This document shows, in pieces, positions 1 to 6,251 of a stretch of 35,619 nt of DNA (position 1 is the stretch's first letter; every line of letters starts with the position of its first letter). Made by a program: the position numbers and the translations under genes. Under the pieces are notes generated by a model. The model was not told the origin of the DNA. It searched no databases and saw only the letters and a list, made by a program, of their open reading frames with translations. Origin of the DNA: Candidatus Margulisiibacteriota bacterium (GTDB lineage Bacteria; Margulisbacteria; Termititenacia; Termititenacales; Termititenacaceae); assembly GCA_031268855.1 (NCBI GenBank), contig JAIRWS010000021.1, positions 1 to 35,619 of the forward strand. Reading direction: 5' to 3'.

Positions 1-24
1 TTAACCGCAAAAGCTCTGGCACGG

Positions 25-165
25 TTAACTTACAATCTTTCTGTTCGCCTCCAGCGTACTACACCGTGATTTACCAAACCCCCTCAGTCTACAGGCTATG
101 CGCTTTTGTTGCTTTCTACCGAGCGCAACCAAAGTGGATCGAAAGGAGTGGAACTCGTCCACCAT
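25..165 (-). CDS. possible small ORF, 46 aa, unknown
   Basis: A 46-residue reading frame starts at an ATG at 165 and ends with TAA at 25-27. The only support is a good ribosome binding site (AGGAG, seven bases before the ATG). The product is basic (many Arg and Lys), with no membrane segment and no family I recognise. It lies downstream of the cysteine-rich cassette on the same strand, but a hairpin-rich element at 281-337 separates them. It could equally be a chance frame in non-coding DNA. Confidence 0.2.
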   Translation of the reverse strand: MVDEFHSFRSTLVALGRKQQKRIACRLRGFGKSRCSTLEANRKIVS

Positions 166-280
166 AACGCCTCTCCTGTTGTGCCAAACATCTTTCCCGC
201 CGCGCCAGGAATACTCACCGCGCTGATTTCTTTACAATTCACCTTCCCTTGCTCATAACGTCGCGTACTTTACTGGTTTT

Positions 281-337
281 CTCCCCTTTACAAGGGGAGA
301 TGTCTTAAATTTGCTTGCTCCAAGCAAATTTTAGACA
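281..337. repeat. double-hairpin palindromic element (REP/MITE-like)
   Basis: Two strong hairpins sit back to back. The first is a perfect 8-bp stem (281-288 with 292-299) with a 3-base loop. The second has 5-bp outer arms (301-305 with 333-337), one T-T mismatch and a perfect 11-bp inner stem (307-317 with 321-331) around a 3-base loop. Neither is followed by a clear T-run on either strand, so it is not a typical terminator. The layout is that of dispersed repetitive extragenic palindromes. Only one copy is visible in this window. Confidence 0.55.
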
Positions 338-445
338 GTGGGGTGTCCGCGCCAGCAGACATAACAACGCTGAACGCTGATCGAACGCCAAAATATCCGC
401 TCTGCAAAATATTCACCGCGCTTAACGTTTTACCGCTTCAACCCC

Positions 446-733
446 CTACTCGTTCATAAGCAACTCTTTCGTATTAAAATCCACATACAGTTTTCCGCTA
501 TCACCATCACTCAAGCCAAATCGCCGCGCCAGTTCCCGCCAGAAACTGTTTTGCAAATACTCCGCGTCCGCAGACGCAAAGATCGCTTCACGGAAAAATT
601 TATCTCTGGCCTGAAGCGGAGCGTATGCCGGCACGGCGCCGGGGCGCATAGCTTGGCGTGCGCAAAGGACTTTATTGCTGGCGACTTCCAGATCGCGGAT
701 GTCGTCTTTGGTCAGCAGGGCAAGAGTTCTCAT
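446..733 (-). CDS. small phage-like protein downstream of the Cys-rich gene
   Basis: A 95-residue soluble protein with no signal peptide or membrane segment. Its ATG at 733 lies two bases after the TAG stop (736-738) of the cysteine-rich gene, so the two are almost certainly co-transcribed and translationally coupled. The C-terminal part (FWRELARRFGL, then a short acidic segment ending YVDFNTKELL) is reminiscent of small proteins encoded just after tail genes in Firmicutes prophages. I recognise the style but cannot name a family. It contains one cysteine, unlike its partner. A role as accessory, chaperone or assembly factor for the upstream protein is a guess from position only. Confidence 0.6.
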   Translation of the reverse strand: MRTLALLTKDDIRDLEVASNKVLCARQAMRPGAVPAYAPLQARDKFFREAIFASADAEYLQNSFWRELARRFGLSDGDSGKLYVDFNTKELLMNE

Positions 734-735
734 AT

Positions 736-2298
736 CTATGTCCCTGCCGCGCGGTTGGCTTTAGTGTCTTTGGTATTGCCCGCTGGATTTGGCTCATATC
801 TGCTCGTCTCCGCGCAGCCGTTGTAGCAGCTGCTGACGCAGCCGTCATAGCAATTGTTCAGGCAATTTGTACTGCAATCTGACTTACAGACCTCATCGCA
901 TAGTTGAGAACAGCCGATAACGCAATTGCCGCCGCAATTATTGGCGGAACACGCCGCGCTGCATCCGCCATCACATGCGTTGCCGCAGCCGATCGAACAG
1001 ACCCCGCCGCACTCGCCATTACATGCGCCGCCGCAGGCAATTTGACAGTCCGTGCTACACCCACCAGCACATGCGTCGCCGCAGTCTTTCGAACAGGCCG
1101 CGCTACACCCGCCAGCACAATCGCTACCGCAGTCAATTGAACAGGCCTCACTGCACCCGCCAGCGCATGCGTCGCCGCAGTCAAGTGAACAGGCCGCTCT
1201 ACACCCGCCACTACATGCGCCACCGCAGCCGCTCTCACAGGCAGCGCCACAACCGCCATCGCAAGCGTTATTACATCCTATAGTACATCTACCGCTACAT
1301 TGATTACAATTCCCTCTACAGCCATTTCCACATGAATTTTCACAATCTTCACAATGAAACGCTATCCCATCATTTCTCCCGCTGCCTCCACATATACCAT
1401 TACACTCCCCAGAACAGGTGGTAGCACAATAATTGCTTCCACAATTTCCTGCACAACTTGTTCCACAACCACTACCACAAGCGTTGCCGCAGCCGTCAGC
1501 ACAGGCATTGCCGCAGTTAACTCTACAAGCCACACTACAGCCGCCAGCACAGGCATTACCGCAGCCAACTTTACAGGCCGTGCTACAGCCGCCAGCACAA
1601 GCGTTGCCGCAGCCAACTTTACAAGCCACACTCCAGCCGCCAGCACAGGCATTGCCGCAGTCAAGTTTACAGGCCGCGCCGCAGCCGCCAGCACAGGCAT
1701 TGCCGCAGCCAACTTTACAGGCCGCGCCGCAGCCGCCAGCACACTTACTACCACAGCCGACGGCACAACTCGAGCTGCAGCCGCCATCACAGGCGGCGCC
1801 GCAATCGAGCACGCACACATTAGCCGCGCAGCCAGTGCCGCATTCTCTGCCGCATGTTGAGCTGCAACCTCCGCTGCATCGCGCATTATTCAGGCTGTCA
1901 TCGACAACTTGCCTGACTTCTTCGAGATGGCTGGCTCTGAGTTTCGTGGACAGAGCAGTTATATTCTCGCCCCAGGGGAAAGTATTGCTGCCGTTATAAT
2001 TAACCAGCCCCTGCGTGGCTGTCCGCAAATTAGTGAGCTGACTTGCTTCTATACGGGATTTTTCGGCTTCAACAGCGATCAGTGTGGTTTGTGTCACGCC
2101 GCGGCGCGTCTGTTCTTTTTTGAGATTGGCCAGAGTCTGATTATAATCCGCCGCGTAAGCCTCTTTGTTGGATAAATAGTTTTTTTGTTTCTTTTCAGCC
2201 GTGTCCGCCAGCCCCACATTGGTTGTCGGTGTTGCGCCCGCCCCTGTCAACGGTTCCTCTGCCGTACTGTCCGGTGTCCGGTATTTGTAACGCGCCAT
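736..2298 (-). CDS. Cys-rich periodic-repeat protein, phage tail-like N-terminus
   Basis: A 520-residue protein. Residues 1-140 are cysteine-free and include a helical segment (about 35-100). Then comes a motif, LRASHLEEVRQVV, resembling the 'I-x-A-x-H-[NL]-E-[IL]-R' segment common in Firmicutes phage tail-associated proteins. From about 141 to 495 cysteine recurs almost every fourth residue, about 86 in all, largely as a 16-residue unit of the type CGNACAGGCSAACKVD. One unit has Trp for Cys (AGGWSVA), and a spacer near the middle (GGSGRNDGIAF) breaks the rhythm. There is no signal peptide, membrane segment or sortase signal. I chose ATG 2298 over ATG 2304 because the ribosome binding site AAGGGGG is only one base from the latter and seven from the former. 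The function is unknown; a disulfide- or metal-stabilised fibre, spike or adhesin is an inference. Confidence 0.8.
   Translation of the reverse strand: MARYKYRTPDSTAEEPLTGAGATPTTNVGLADTAEKKQKNYLSNKEAYAADYNQTLANLKKEQTRRGVTQTTLIAVEAEKSRIEASQLTNLRTATQGLVNYNGSNTFPWGENITALSTKLRASHLEEVRQVVDDSLNNARCSGGCSSTCGRECGTGCAANVCVLDCGAACDGGCSSSCAVGCGSKCAGGCGAACKVGCGNACAGGCGAACKLDCGNACAGGWSVACKVGCGNACAGGCSTACKVGCGNACAGGCSVACRVNCGNACADGCGNACGSGCGTSCAGNCGSNYCATTCSGECNGICGGSGRNDGIAFHCEDCENSCGNGCRGNCNQCSGRCTIGCNNACDGGCGAACESGCGGACSGGCRAACSLDCGDACAGGCSEACSIDCGSDCAGGCSAACSKDCGDACAGGCSTDCQIACGGACNGECGGVCSIGCGNACDGGCSAACSANNCGGNCVIGCSQLCDEVCKSDCSTNCLNNCYDGCVSSCYNGCAETSRYEPNPAGNTKDTKANRAAGT
814..1878 (-). repeat. 48-bp coding tandem repeats of the CxxxC region
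   Basis: The cysteine-rich half of the gene is built of degenerate 48-bp units, each encoding 16 residues with four cysteines. GCC/GCA-rich words such as GCCAGCACA and GCCGCAG on the plus strand repeat throughout. Copies differ at many positions, mostly in the codons between cysteines, so the array is old or under selection for cysteine spacing. It creates long spurious open frames on both strands, which are not genes. Confidence 0.8.
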
Positions 2299-2324
2299 AA
2301 ACATACCCCCTTGTTTGTTATATC

Positions 2325-2384
2325 AGCAAATAGCCAATACTGATATTATAGTGTCTATTTGCTAATAGTCAAGTCATTGGCTAT
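2325..2384. promoter_or_regulatory. palindromic operator cluster between Cys-rich gene and XRE1
   Basis: CTATTTGCTAATAG (2355-2368) is a palindrome with 5-bp arms lying in the spacer of the leftward promoter and over the -35 of the rightward one. AGCAAATAG (2325-2333) is the exact inverse of CTATTTGCT (2355-2363), and ATAGCCAAT (2330-2338) is the exact inverse of ATTGGCTAT (2376-2384). Repeated half-sites over both promoters fit binding by the adjacent XRE protein. Binding is inferred from layout. Confidence 0.6.
2345..2372 (-). promoter_or_regulatory. sigma-70-type promoter of the Cys-rich operon
   Basis: On the minus strand the -35 TTGACT (2367-2372) and the -10 TATAAT (2345-2350) are separated by 16 bp. 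The start would be near 2338, giving a leader of about 40 bases before ATG 2298. A palindrome lies inside the spacer. Confidence 0.7.
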
Positions 2385-2387
2385 AAG
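2359..2387 (+). promoter_or_regulatory. putative promoter of XRE1
   Basis: TTGCTA (2359-2364), 17 bp, TATAAG (2382-2387). The predicted start near 2394 leaves only about nine bases before ATG 2403 and no Shine-Dalgarno sequence, so the message may be near-leaderless. The -35 lies in the palindrome, which suggests autoregulation. Confidence 0.45.
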
Positions 2388-2402
2388 TATATATACAATC
2401 GC

Positions 2403-2726
2403 ATGGGCTTAAAGCAAATATTCATTGCTAATTTACGTAGAATTCGCAGGGCATCCGGTCTATCTCAAATGCAATTAGCCTTTCATTGCAATACCGCGCC
2501 CAGCTATATCGGCGAGATCGAGATCGGCCGCCGCTTCCCCTCAATAGAGATGATCGAAAAGATCGCCGCGGCGCTGCAAATCCAGCCGCAGCTGCTTTTT
2601 GCGGATCAGCCGTATGTGCCGCGTCACAAAACAGCGCGGGATTTTTCGTTTTTGCCGGAAACGCTTAAAAAAGATTTGCTCAAAAAAGTGACCGTCGCCA
2701 CACAGAAAGTTTTGCAAAAATATTAG
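2403..2726 (+). CDS. XRE-family transcriptional regulator (XRE1)
   Basis: A 107-residue protein. Residues 5-65 form a Cro/C1-type helix-turn-helix: IRRASGLSQMQLAFHCNTA, then YIGEIEIGRRFPSIEMIEKIA. The 40-residue tail has no recognisable sensor domain. It is transcribed away from the Cys-rich operon across a 98-bp gap carrying overlapping promoters and palindromes, the classical layout of an autoregulated repressor controlling a divergent target. No shikimate, peptide or protease domain that would name an inducer is seen. The helix-turn-helix assignment is secure; the target assignment is inference. It resembles but is clearly different from the second XRE protein at 17378-17641. Confidence 0.85.
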   Translation: MGLKQIFIANLRRIRRASGLSQMQLAFHCNTAPSYIGEIEIGRRFPSIEMIEKIAAALQIQPQLLFADQPYVPRHKTARDFSFLPETLKKDLLKKVTVATQKVLQKY

Positions 2727-2731
2727 AAAAC

Positions 2732-2750
2732 CCTACCGCAGTCCGGCAGG
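2732..2750 (-). terminator. intrinsic terminator after the toxin-antitoxin pair
   Basis: On the minus strand a 7-bp stem (CCTGCCG / CGGTAGG with one G-U pair) and a 5-base loop are followed by GTTTTC. It lies about 30 bp past the toxin stop. On the plus strand the stem has an A-C mismatch and a poorer tail, so it would serve XRE1 less well. Thirteen bases of the stem-loop (2734-2746), plus the next base position in the repeat, are also found at the 3' end of fliJ. Confidence 0.55.
2734..2747. repeat. 14-bp direct repeat, left copy
   Basis: TACCGCAGTCCGGC is identical to 3404-3417, which encodes the last residues and stop of fliJ. The two copies bracket the toxin-antitoxin pair. Read leftwards, this copy would end a fliJ-like frame as Ala-Gly-Leu-Arg-TAG and run directly into a terminator. 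This suggests it is the original fliJ end, displaced by insertion of the module. Confidence 0.6.
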
Positions 2751-2777
2751 CCAAGACAGCGCCGTTTTGTTTGTGCT

Positions 2778-3053
2778 CTATTCGTAATGCGACCACATTC
2801 TGATAACACGGACATAATGCTCTTTTGTATGCACGGAATAAACTAACCGATGTTTTAAATTTATTCTCCGCGAATACGCTCCGTCAAGATTACCACTCAG
2901 CTTCTCATAAGGCGGCGGACTTTGAAATGGGTTGGCACGCAAGACATCAAGTAATTTCTGTCCGCCGCCTTTCAATCCTGCCCTGCTAAGATACTGCGCG
3001 TCTTTGAGCGCCTGCTTGGTGAAAAGCAGTTCCCAGACAGCAGTTTCTACCAT
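2778..3053 (-). CDS. YoeB-family mRNA interferase toxin
   Basis: A 91-residue protein of the RelE/YoeB fold, a ribosome-dependent endoribonuclease. The C-terminal half is diagnostic: PPYEKL, then SRRINLKHRLVY, and the end RMWSHYE. By family knowledge the catalytic set corresponds to Glu50, Arg63 and His89-Tyr90 here, so the enzyme looks intact. The last residue (Glu) extends past the usual C-terminal Tyr by one. The start overlaps the antitoxin stop by seven bases, so translation is coupled. It sits at the 3' side of the flagellar array, between a terminator and fliJ, inside a pair of direct repeats. Confidence 0.9.
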   Translation of the reverse strand: MVETAVWELLFTKQALKDAQYLSRAGLKGGGQKLLDVLRANPFQSPPPYEKLSGNLDGAYSRRINLKHRLVYSVHTKEHYVRVIRMWSHYE

Positions 3054-3307
3054 TTGAGCTTGCTCTCTTTAAAAAGTTTTTTCTTGGGCGTGCTCAATCC
3101 TTTAATTATCGACTGTTCCATTTGCGGAATATTTTGCAGATAGTCCGTGTCATTTTGGGCAATCGGTTCAAATGGAATTTTTCCGTAGTTGACCACCTGG
3201 TGGTAAAACAAATTCGTCGCCGAAGCCACAGATAATCCAATATTTTCAAATATCTTTTGCGCTTTTTCTTTAACTGTATCGTCAACTCTGACACTGATTG
3301 TAGCCAT
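3047..3307 (-). CDS. RelB/DinJ-family antitoxin
   Basis: An 86-residue protein. The N-terminal ISVRVDDTVKEKAQKIFENIGL is a ribbon-helix-helix DNA-binding domain of the RelB/DinJ type, and the charged C-terminal half would wrap the toxin. The ATG at 3307 has a good ribosome binding site (AAAGGAG, six bases). The pairing is of mixed type, a DinJ-like antitoxin with a YoeB-like toxin, which is common. By family knowledge the antitoxin represses its own promoter. The upstream region holds an extended -10 and a small AT-rich palindrome (3325-3332). Confidence 0.9.
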   Translation of the reverse strand: MATISVRVDDTVKEKAQKIFENIGLSVASATNLFYHQVVNYGKIPFEPIAQNDTDYLQNIPQMEQSIIKGLSTPKKKLFKESKLKW

Positions 3308-3340
3308 TTTGCGCTCCTTTTACTATAATTATGTATGAAT

Positions 3341-3349
3341 ATTGTAACA
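3341..3349 (-). promoter_or_regulatory. putative extended -10 promoter of the toxin-antitoxin pair
   Basis: TGTTACAAT on the minus strand matches the extended -10 form TGNTANAAT. It would start transcription near 3334, 27 bases before the antitoxin ATG. The palindrome ATAATTAT (3325-3332) at the start site is a candidate operator. No convincing -35 is seen. Confidence 0.3.
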
Positions 3350-3402
3350 CATTTACTGCAAATATGCCAGCTATTTGTAAAGCCCCTGCGCTTCAACCAT
3401 AT

Positions 3403-3921
3403 TTACCGCAGTCCGGCCCGCAAACGCTCTTCTTTGAGTTTTTCTTCCTTCGATTTTTCTTCCATAGTCCGAAAATATTTCGCCGTGGAAATTTCGTCCA
3501 AAAATTTGGTGGCCTCGCGGTCCATTAAACGTTTCCAGGCCTGCTTTTTGTGCTCGCGGTCTTTTTCCAAAATCTTGCGGTCTTTCATGGATTTCACCAG
3601 ACGCTCGCGCTGTTCTTCTTTGCGCTGATCGGCCTCTTTGGTTTTGTTTTCCTGTTCATTTACGTCGATCTTATATTTTTTGAGAAAATTTTGGCGGTGC
3701 ATAATGCTGGCAAAATTAATATTGCCCTGCAGACCGCTTTTCAGCGTGCGCTGCTGCTGCATTTCATAATCCTTCATTTTCTTTTCACGTTCTAATTCTT
3801 CCAAATATTTGCGCTGGGCTTCGGCAAATTTTTCTTTTTCTAATTTCTCGTAAATCTCGCGGACTTTTAAAACTGTCCGGAGATTATATTGAAACTTATT
3901 GGATTTTTTTGCTTTTTTCAT
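3403..3921 (-). CDS. fliJ: FliJ-like flagellar export chaperone/ATPase stalk
   Basis: A 172-residue, highly charged, almost wholly coiled-coil protein (KLEKEKFAEAQRKYLEEL is typical). Family role: FliJ inserts into the FliI hexamer, links it to the export gate FlhA and helps recycle chaperones. The identification rests mainly on coiled-coil character, the N-terminal FQYNLRTVLKVREIYE segment typical of FliJ, and position directly after fliI. It is somewhat longer than the usual 145-150 residues. It is the last gene of the flagellar array. Its 3' end is duplicated at 2734-2747. Confidence 0.8.
   Translation of the reverse strand: MKKAKKSNKFQYNLRTVLKVREIYEKLEKEKFAEAQRKYLEELEREKKMKDYEMQQQRTLKSGLQGNINFASIMHRQNFLKKYKIDVNEQENKTKEADQRKEEQRERLVKSMKDRKILEKDREHKKQAWKRLMDREATKFLDEISTAKYFRTMEEKSKEEKLKEERLRAGLR
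3404..3417. repeat. 14-bp direct repeat, right copy (fliJ 3' end)
   Basis: Exact copy of 2734-2747. It covers the last codons and most of the stop of fliJ (Ala-Gly-Leu-Arg-TAA). Together the two copies enclose about 656 bp holding only the toxin-antitoxin pair. This could be a target or attachment-site duplication. Confidence 0.6.
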
Positions 3922-3938
3922 AGCGGCCCCCGCAGATT

Positions 3939-5255
3939 TTACGCAAAAATATTTTCCAGCCGCGCCACGGTTTCATCAAAATCAAATTTTTCATCCGTGG
4001 CCTGGCATAAAAATTCATTCACCGCGTCGATCTTTTCGATCGCGTTGTCGATCTTTGGATTGCTGCCTTTGACATAGGCGCCGATATTGATGAGATCCTC
4101 GGCTTCGGTGTAACGCGCCAGCACCTCGCGCAGCTTGCCAGCGGCGGCTTTATGCTCCGGCGTGCAGATTTCCGACATCAGCCGGCTGACGCTCGGGCCG
4201 ATCTCAATGCAGGGATAATGATTTTTAGCGGCCAGATCGCGCGAGAGGACAACGTGGCCGTCCAGCACGCTACGCGCGCAGTCCGCAATCGGCTCATCCA
4301 TGTCGCCGCCGTCCACCAGCACAGTGTAAATCGCCGTGATCGAACCCTTTTCCGAAGTGCCGGCACGCTCCATCAGGCGCGGGATCATCGCAAATACCGA
4401 CGGCGTGTAGCCCTTGGTGGTAGGCGGCTCGCCGACAGCCAGGCCGATCTCACGCTGCGCCATGGCAAAACGCGTCACAGAGTCCATCATGAATAGAACT
4501 TTTTTGCCCTGATCGCGGAAATACTCGGCGATCGCGGTGCCGGCCATCGCGCCCTTTAAGCGGATCATCGGCGGCTGATCCGAGGTCGCGCAGACCACCA
4601 CAGATTTGCGCAAACCCTCTTCACCCAGCGACTGCTCAATAAAATCGCGCACTTCGCGGCCGCGCTCGCCAACCAGCGCGATCACGTTGATATCCGCTTC
4701 CGTGCCACGCGCCAGCATACCCATCAGCGTTGATTTGCCCACGCCAGAGCCGGCAAAAATACCGATACGCTGTCCCTGGCCGAGCGTCAACAAACCGTCA
4801 AAAGCTTTGACGCTGGTCGCCAAATAATCTTTGATGCGCGGCCGTTTGGTCGCGTCCGGTGGATCATGGTCAAATGGGTAAAACATGTCCGTCACAATCG
4901 CGCCTTTGCCGTCCATCGGCCGACCCAGACCGTCCAGCACGCGCCCCAGCAGTTGATTGCCCACGCCGACGCGCAGCGGGTGGCCGGTCGGCACGATCTT
5001 GCAGCCCGGCGCAATACCAGTGGTCAGACCCAGCGGCATCAACAGCACATTGTCGCCCTTGAAGCCGGTAACCTCCGCGTAAACCGGATGCGGGTCTTCG
5101 CCCTCCAAAAAAATCGTGCAGAGTTCGCCATTGGCCACGCCGGTAACCTGCGCCTCGATCACCAGGCCGACCGCCTGTAAAACCTTGCCGATCACTTTGA
5201 CGTGCTCGGTATTGTCGATCGCCTGCAAATATTTGGTTAAATCTTTGACGACCAT
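3939..5255 (-). CDS. fliI: flagellar export ATPase FliI
   Basis: A 438-residue F1-beta/FliI-type ATPase energising flagellar type III export on the cytoplasmic face. Residues 1-90 are the N-terminal barrel domain. The P-loop GSGVGKST lies at about 169-176, Walker B FMMDSVTRF around Asp258, and the signature AVGEPPTTKGYTPSVF follows. The 'ERGREVRDFIEQSLGEEGL' region is also typical. All catalytic elements are present. Length matches the family. It follows fliH with a 3-bp gap and precedes fliJ, the standard fliH-fliI-fliJ order. Confidence 0.97.
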   Translation of the reverse strand: MVVKDLTKYLQAIDNTEHVKVIGKVLQAVGLVIEAQVTGVANGELCTIFLEGEDPHPVYAEVTGFKGDNVLLMPLGLTTGIAPGCKIVPTGHPLRVGVGNQLLGRVLDGLGRPMDGKGAIVTDMFYPFDHDPPDATKRPRIKDYLATSVKAFDGLLTLGQGQRIGIFAGSGVGKSTLMGMLARGTEADINVIALVGERGREVRDFIEQSLGEEGLRKSVVVCATSDQPPMIRLKGAMAGTAIAEYFRDQGKKVLFMMDSVTRFAMAQREIGLAVGEPPTTKGYTPSVFAMIPRLMERAGTSEKGSITAIYTVLVDGGDMDEPIADCARSVLDGHVVLSRDLAAKNHYPCIEIGPSVSRLMSEICTPEHKAAAGKLREVLARYTEAEDLINIGAYVKGSNPKIDNAIEKIDAVNEFLCQATDEKFDFDETVARLENIFA

Positions 5256-5258
5256 AGT

Positions 5259-6245
5259 TTAGAGCTCCGGCGCTTTTTCCAGGCCGCCTTCTGCTTTGGC
5301 TTTTTCCTGCTGCTCTTCCAGCATTTTCTTTTCCTGCTCGCGGATCTCCTCCAGCGAAGTCACCTGCATCAGCTCCGCGATTTCTTTTTGTTCCTCGGCG
5401 GCCACGTCGATCTCTTCACCGCGCTCCACCGCCTCTTTTACCGCCGTTTCGCGCTTGGTTTTTTCTTCCTGATAAACACCCAGCAGCGCGGTCTGGATCA
5501 TGTCCAGTTTCGTGACCACTTTGGCATCGATAAAACCTAATTTGGTTTCGATCACGCAGCCGCCTTCCGCGCAATGCTTGTCGGGCACAATGCTCAAATT
5601 CTTGGCCTCGACCAGATCGATGATCAATTCTTTTTCATTGCGCACGGCCTGCAAATCCTGCGCCGCTACTTTGATAACCACCTGTTCATTATCAGAAATT
5701 TTTTCAATAGCGTCCTTGACTATGTCCATCACAATATTCTGACTCTGCGCCAGCTCATTGCGGACAACCTGCGCGGCAATGCGTGTGGATAAACGCATGA
5801 TTTCCGGCACCGCGGATTTGACGATCGTATTTTTCTGCGCGTTGGCCTGCTTCACCACATTTTGCGCTTCGACGATATGTCCTTTGAGCTGTTCATAAAT
5901 TTTTTGTCTGCCCTCTTCCACACCTTTGGCAATTTCTTTTTCCAGCAGCTCTCTGGCTTTGTGCTCCGCGGCGTCGATAATCTGCCGCGCTTCTGCTTCG
6001 GCTTTTTGTTTGATCTCCCCGGCGACGGCGTCCGCCTGCGTCCGGCCTTCCTGTAAAATATTTTGGATCATTTGCTCGCGTTCTTCGTCGCTGACCAGCG
6101 GCTCGGCCGGCTCCACATACACCTCGACCGGCGAGATATTCGGCGTCTCGCTTAATTTTAATTCCTCAATTCCGGCAGCCTCCGGCAGTCCCATATGCAC
6201 CAGCCGTTCACCTAAACGCAAAGTATGTTTTTTTAACAGCGGCAT
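5259..6245 (-). CDS. fliH: flagellar export stator FliH, C-terminally extended
   Basis: A 328-residue, glutamate- and lysine-rich protein. A long helical region at about 60-140 is followed by the conserved FliH/V-ATPase-E-like domain (about 150-255), including LSTRIAAQVVRNEL and the pattern GGCVIETKLGFIDAKVVTKLDMIQ. FliH binds FliI and regulates and tethers it. An acidic, coiled extension of about 70 residues (257-328) follows the domain and is not usual in FliH. Its start lies seven bases from the fliG-like stop, so the genes are co-transcribed. Confidence 0.88.
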   Translation of the reverse strand: MPLLKKHTLRLGERLVHMGLPEAAGIEELKLSETPNISPVEVYVEPAEPLVSDEEREQMIQNILQEGRTQADAVAGEIKQKAEAEARQIIDAAEHKARELLEKEIAKGVEEGRQKIYEQLKGHIVEAQNVVKQANAQKNTIVKSAVPEIMRLSTRIAAQVVRNELAQSQNIVMDIVKDAIEKISDNEQVVIKVAAQDLQAVRNEKELIIDLVEAKNLSIVPDKHCAEGGCVIETKLGFIDAKVVTKLDMIQTALLGVYQEEKTKRETAVKEAVERGEEIDVAAEEQKEIAELMQVTSLEEIREQEKKMLEEQQEKAKAEGGLEKAPEL

Positions 6246-6251
6246 AAACCT

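Larger units (their letters stand above)
1..445. other. mostly non-coding left edge of the window
   Basis: Apart from the doubtful 46-residue frame at 25-165 and the double hairpin at 281-337, I see no gene, tRNA or rRNA here. A short C-rich block near 78-92 followed by TCAGTC, and the TGGGGTGTC after the second hairpin, resemble the flanks of dispersed palindromic elements seen in many host-associated bacteria. The stretch may therefore be a composite of such elements. Confidence 0.4.

Noticed and set aside
814-1878. CRISPR array
   Set aside because: The 48-bp repeats are degenerate, contiguous, without spacers, and keep one reading frame encoding cysteine-rich units.
858-1999. Several long repetitive open frames on both strands opposite or within the Cys-rich gene
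   Set aside because: They are shadows created by the GC-rich, stop-poor repeats, have no ribosome binding sites, and read as low-complexity Ala/Thr/Pro/Gln strings.
736-2298. CXXX-repeat RiPP precursor with a radical SAM maturase
   Set aside because: The protein is far too long for a precursor, has no leader/core layout, and no maturase, protease or transporter is adjacent. The radical SAM protein at 17693-19375 is of a different, non-RiPP family and 15 kb away.
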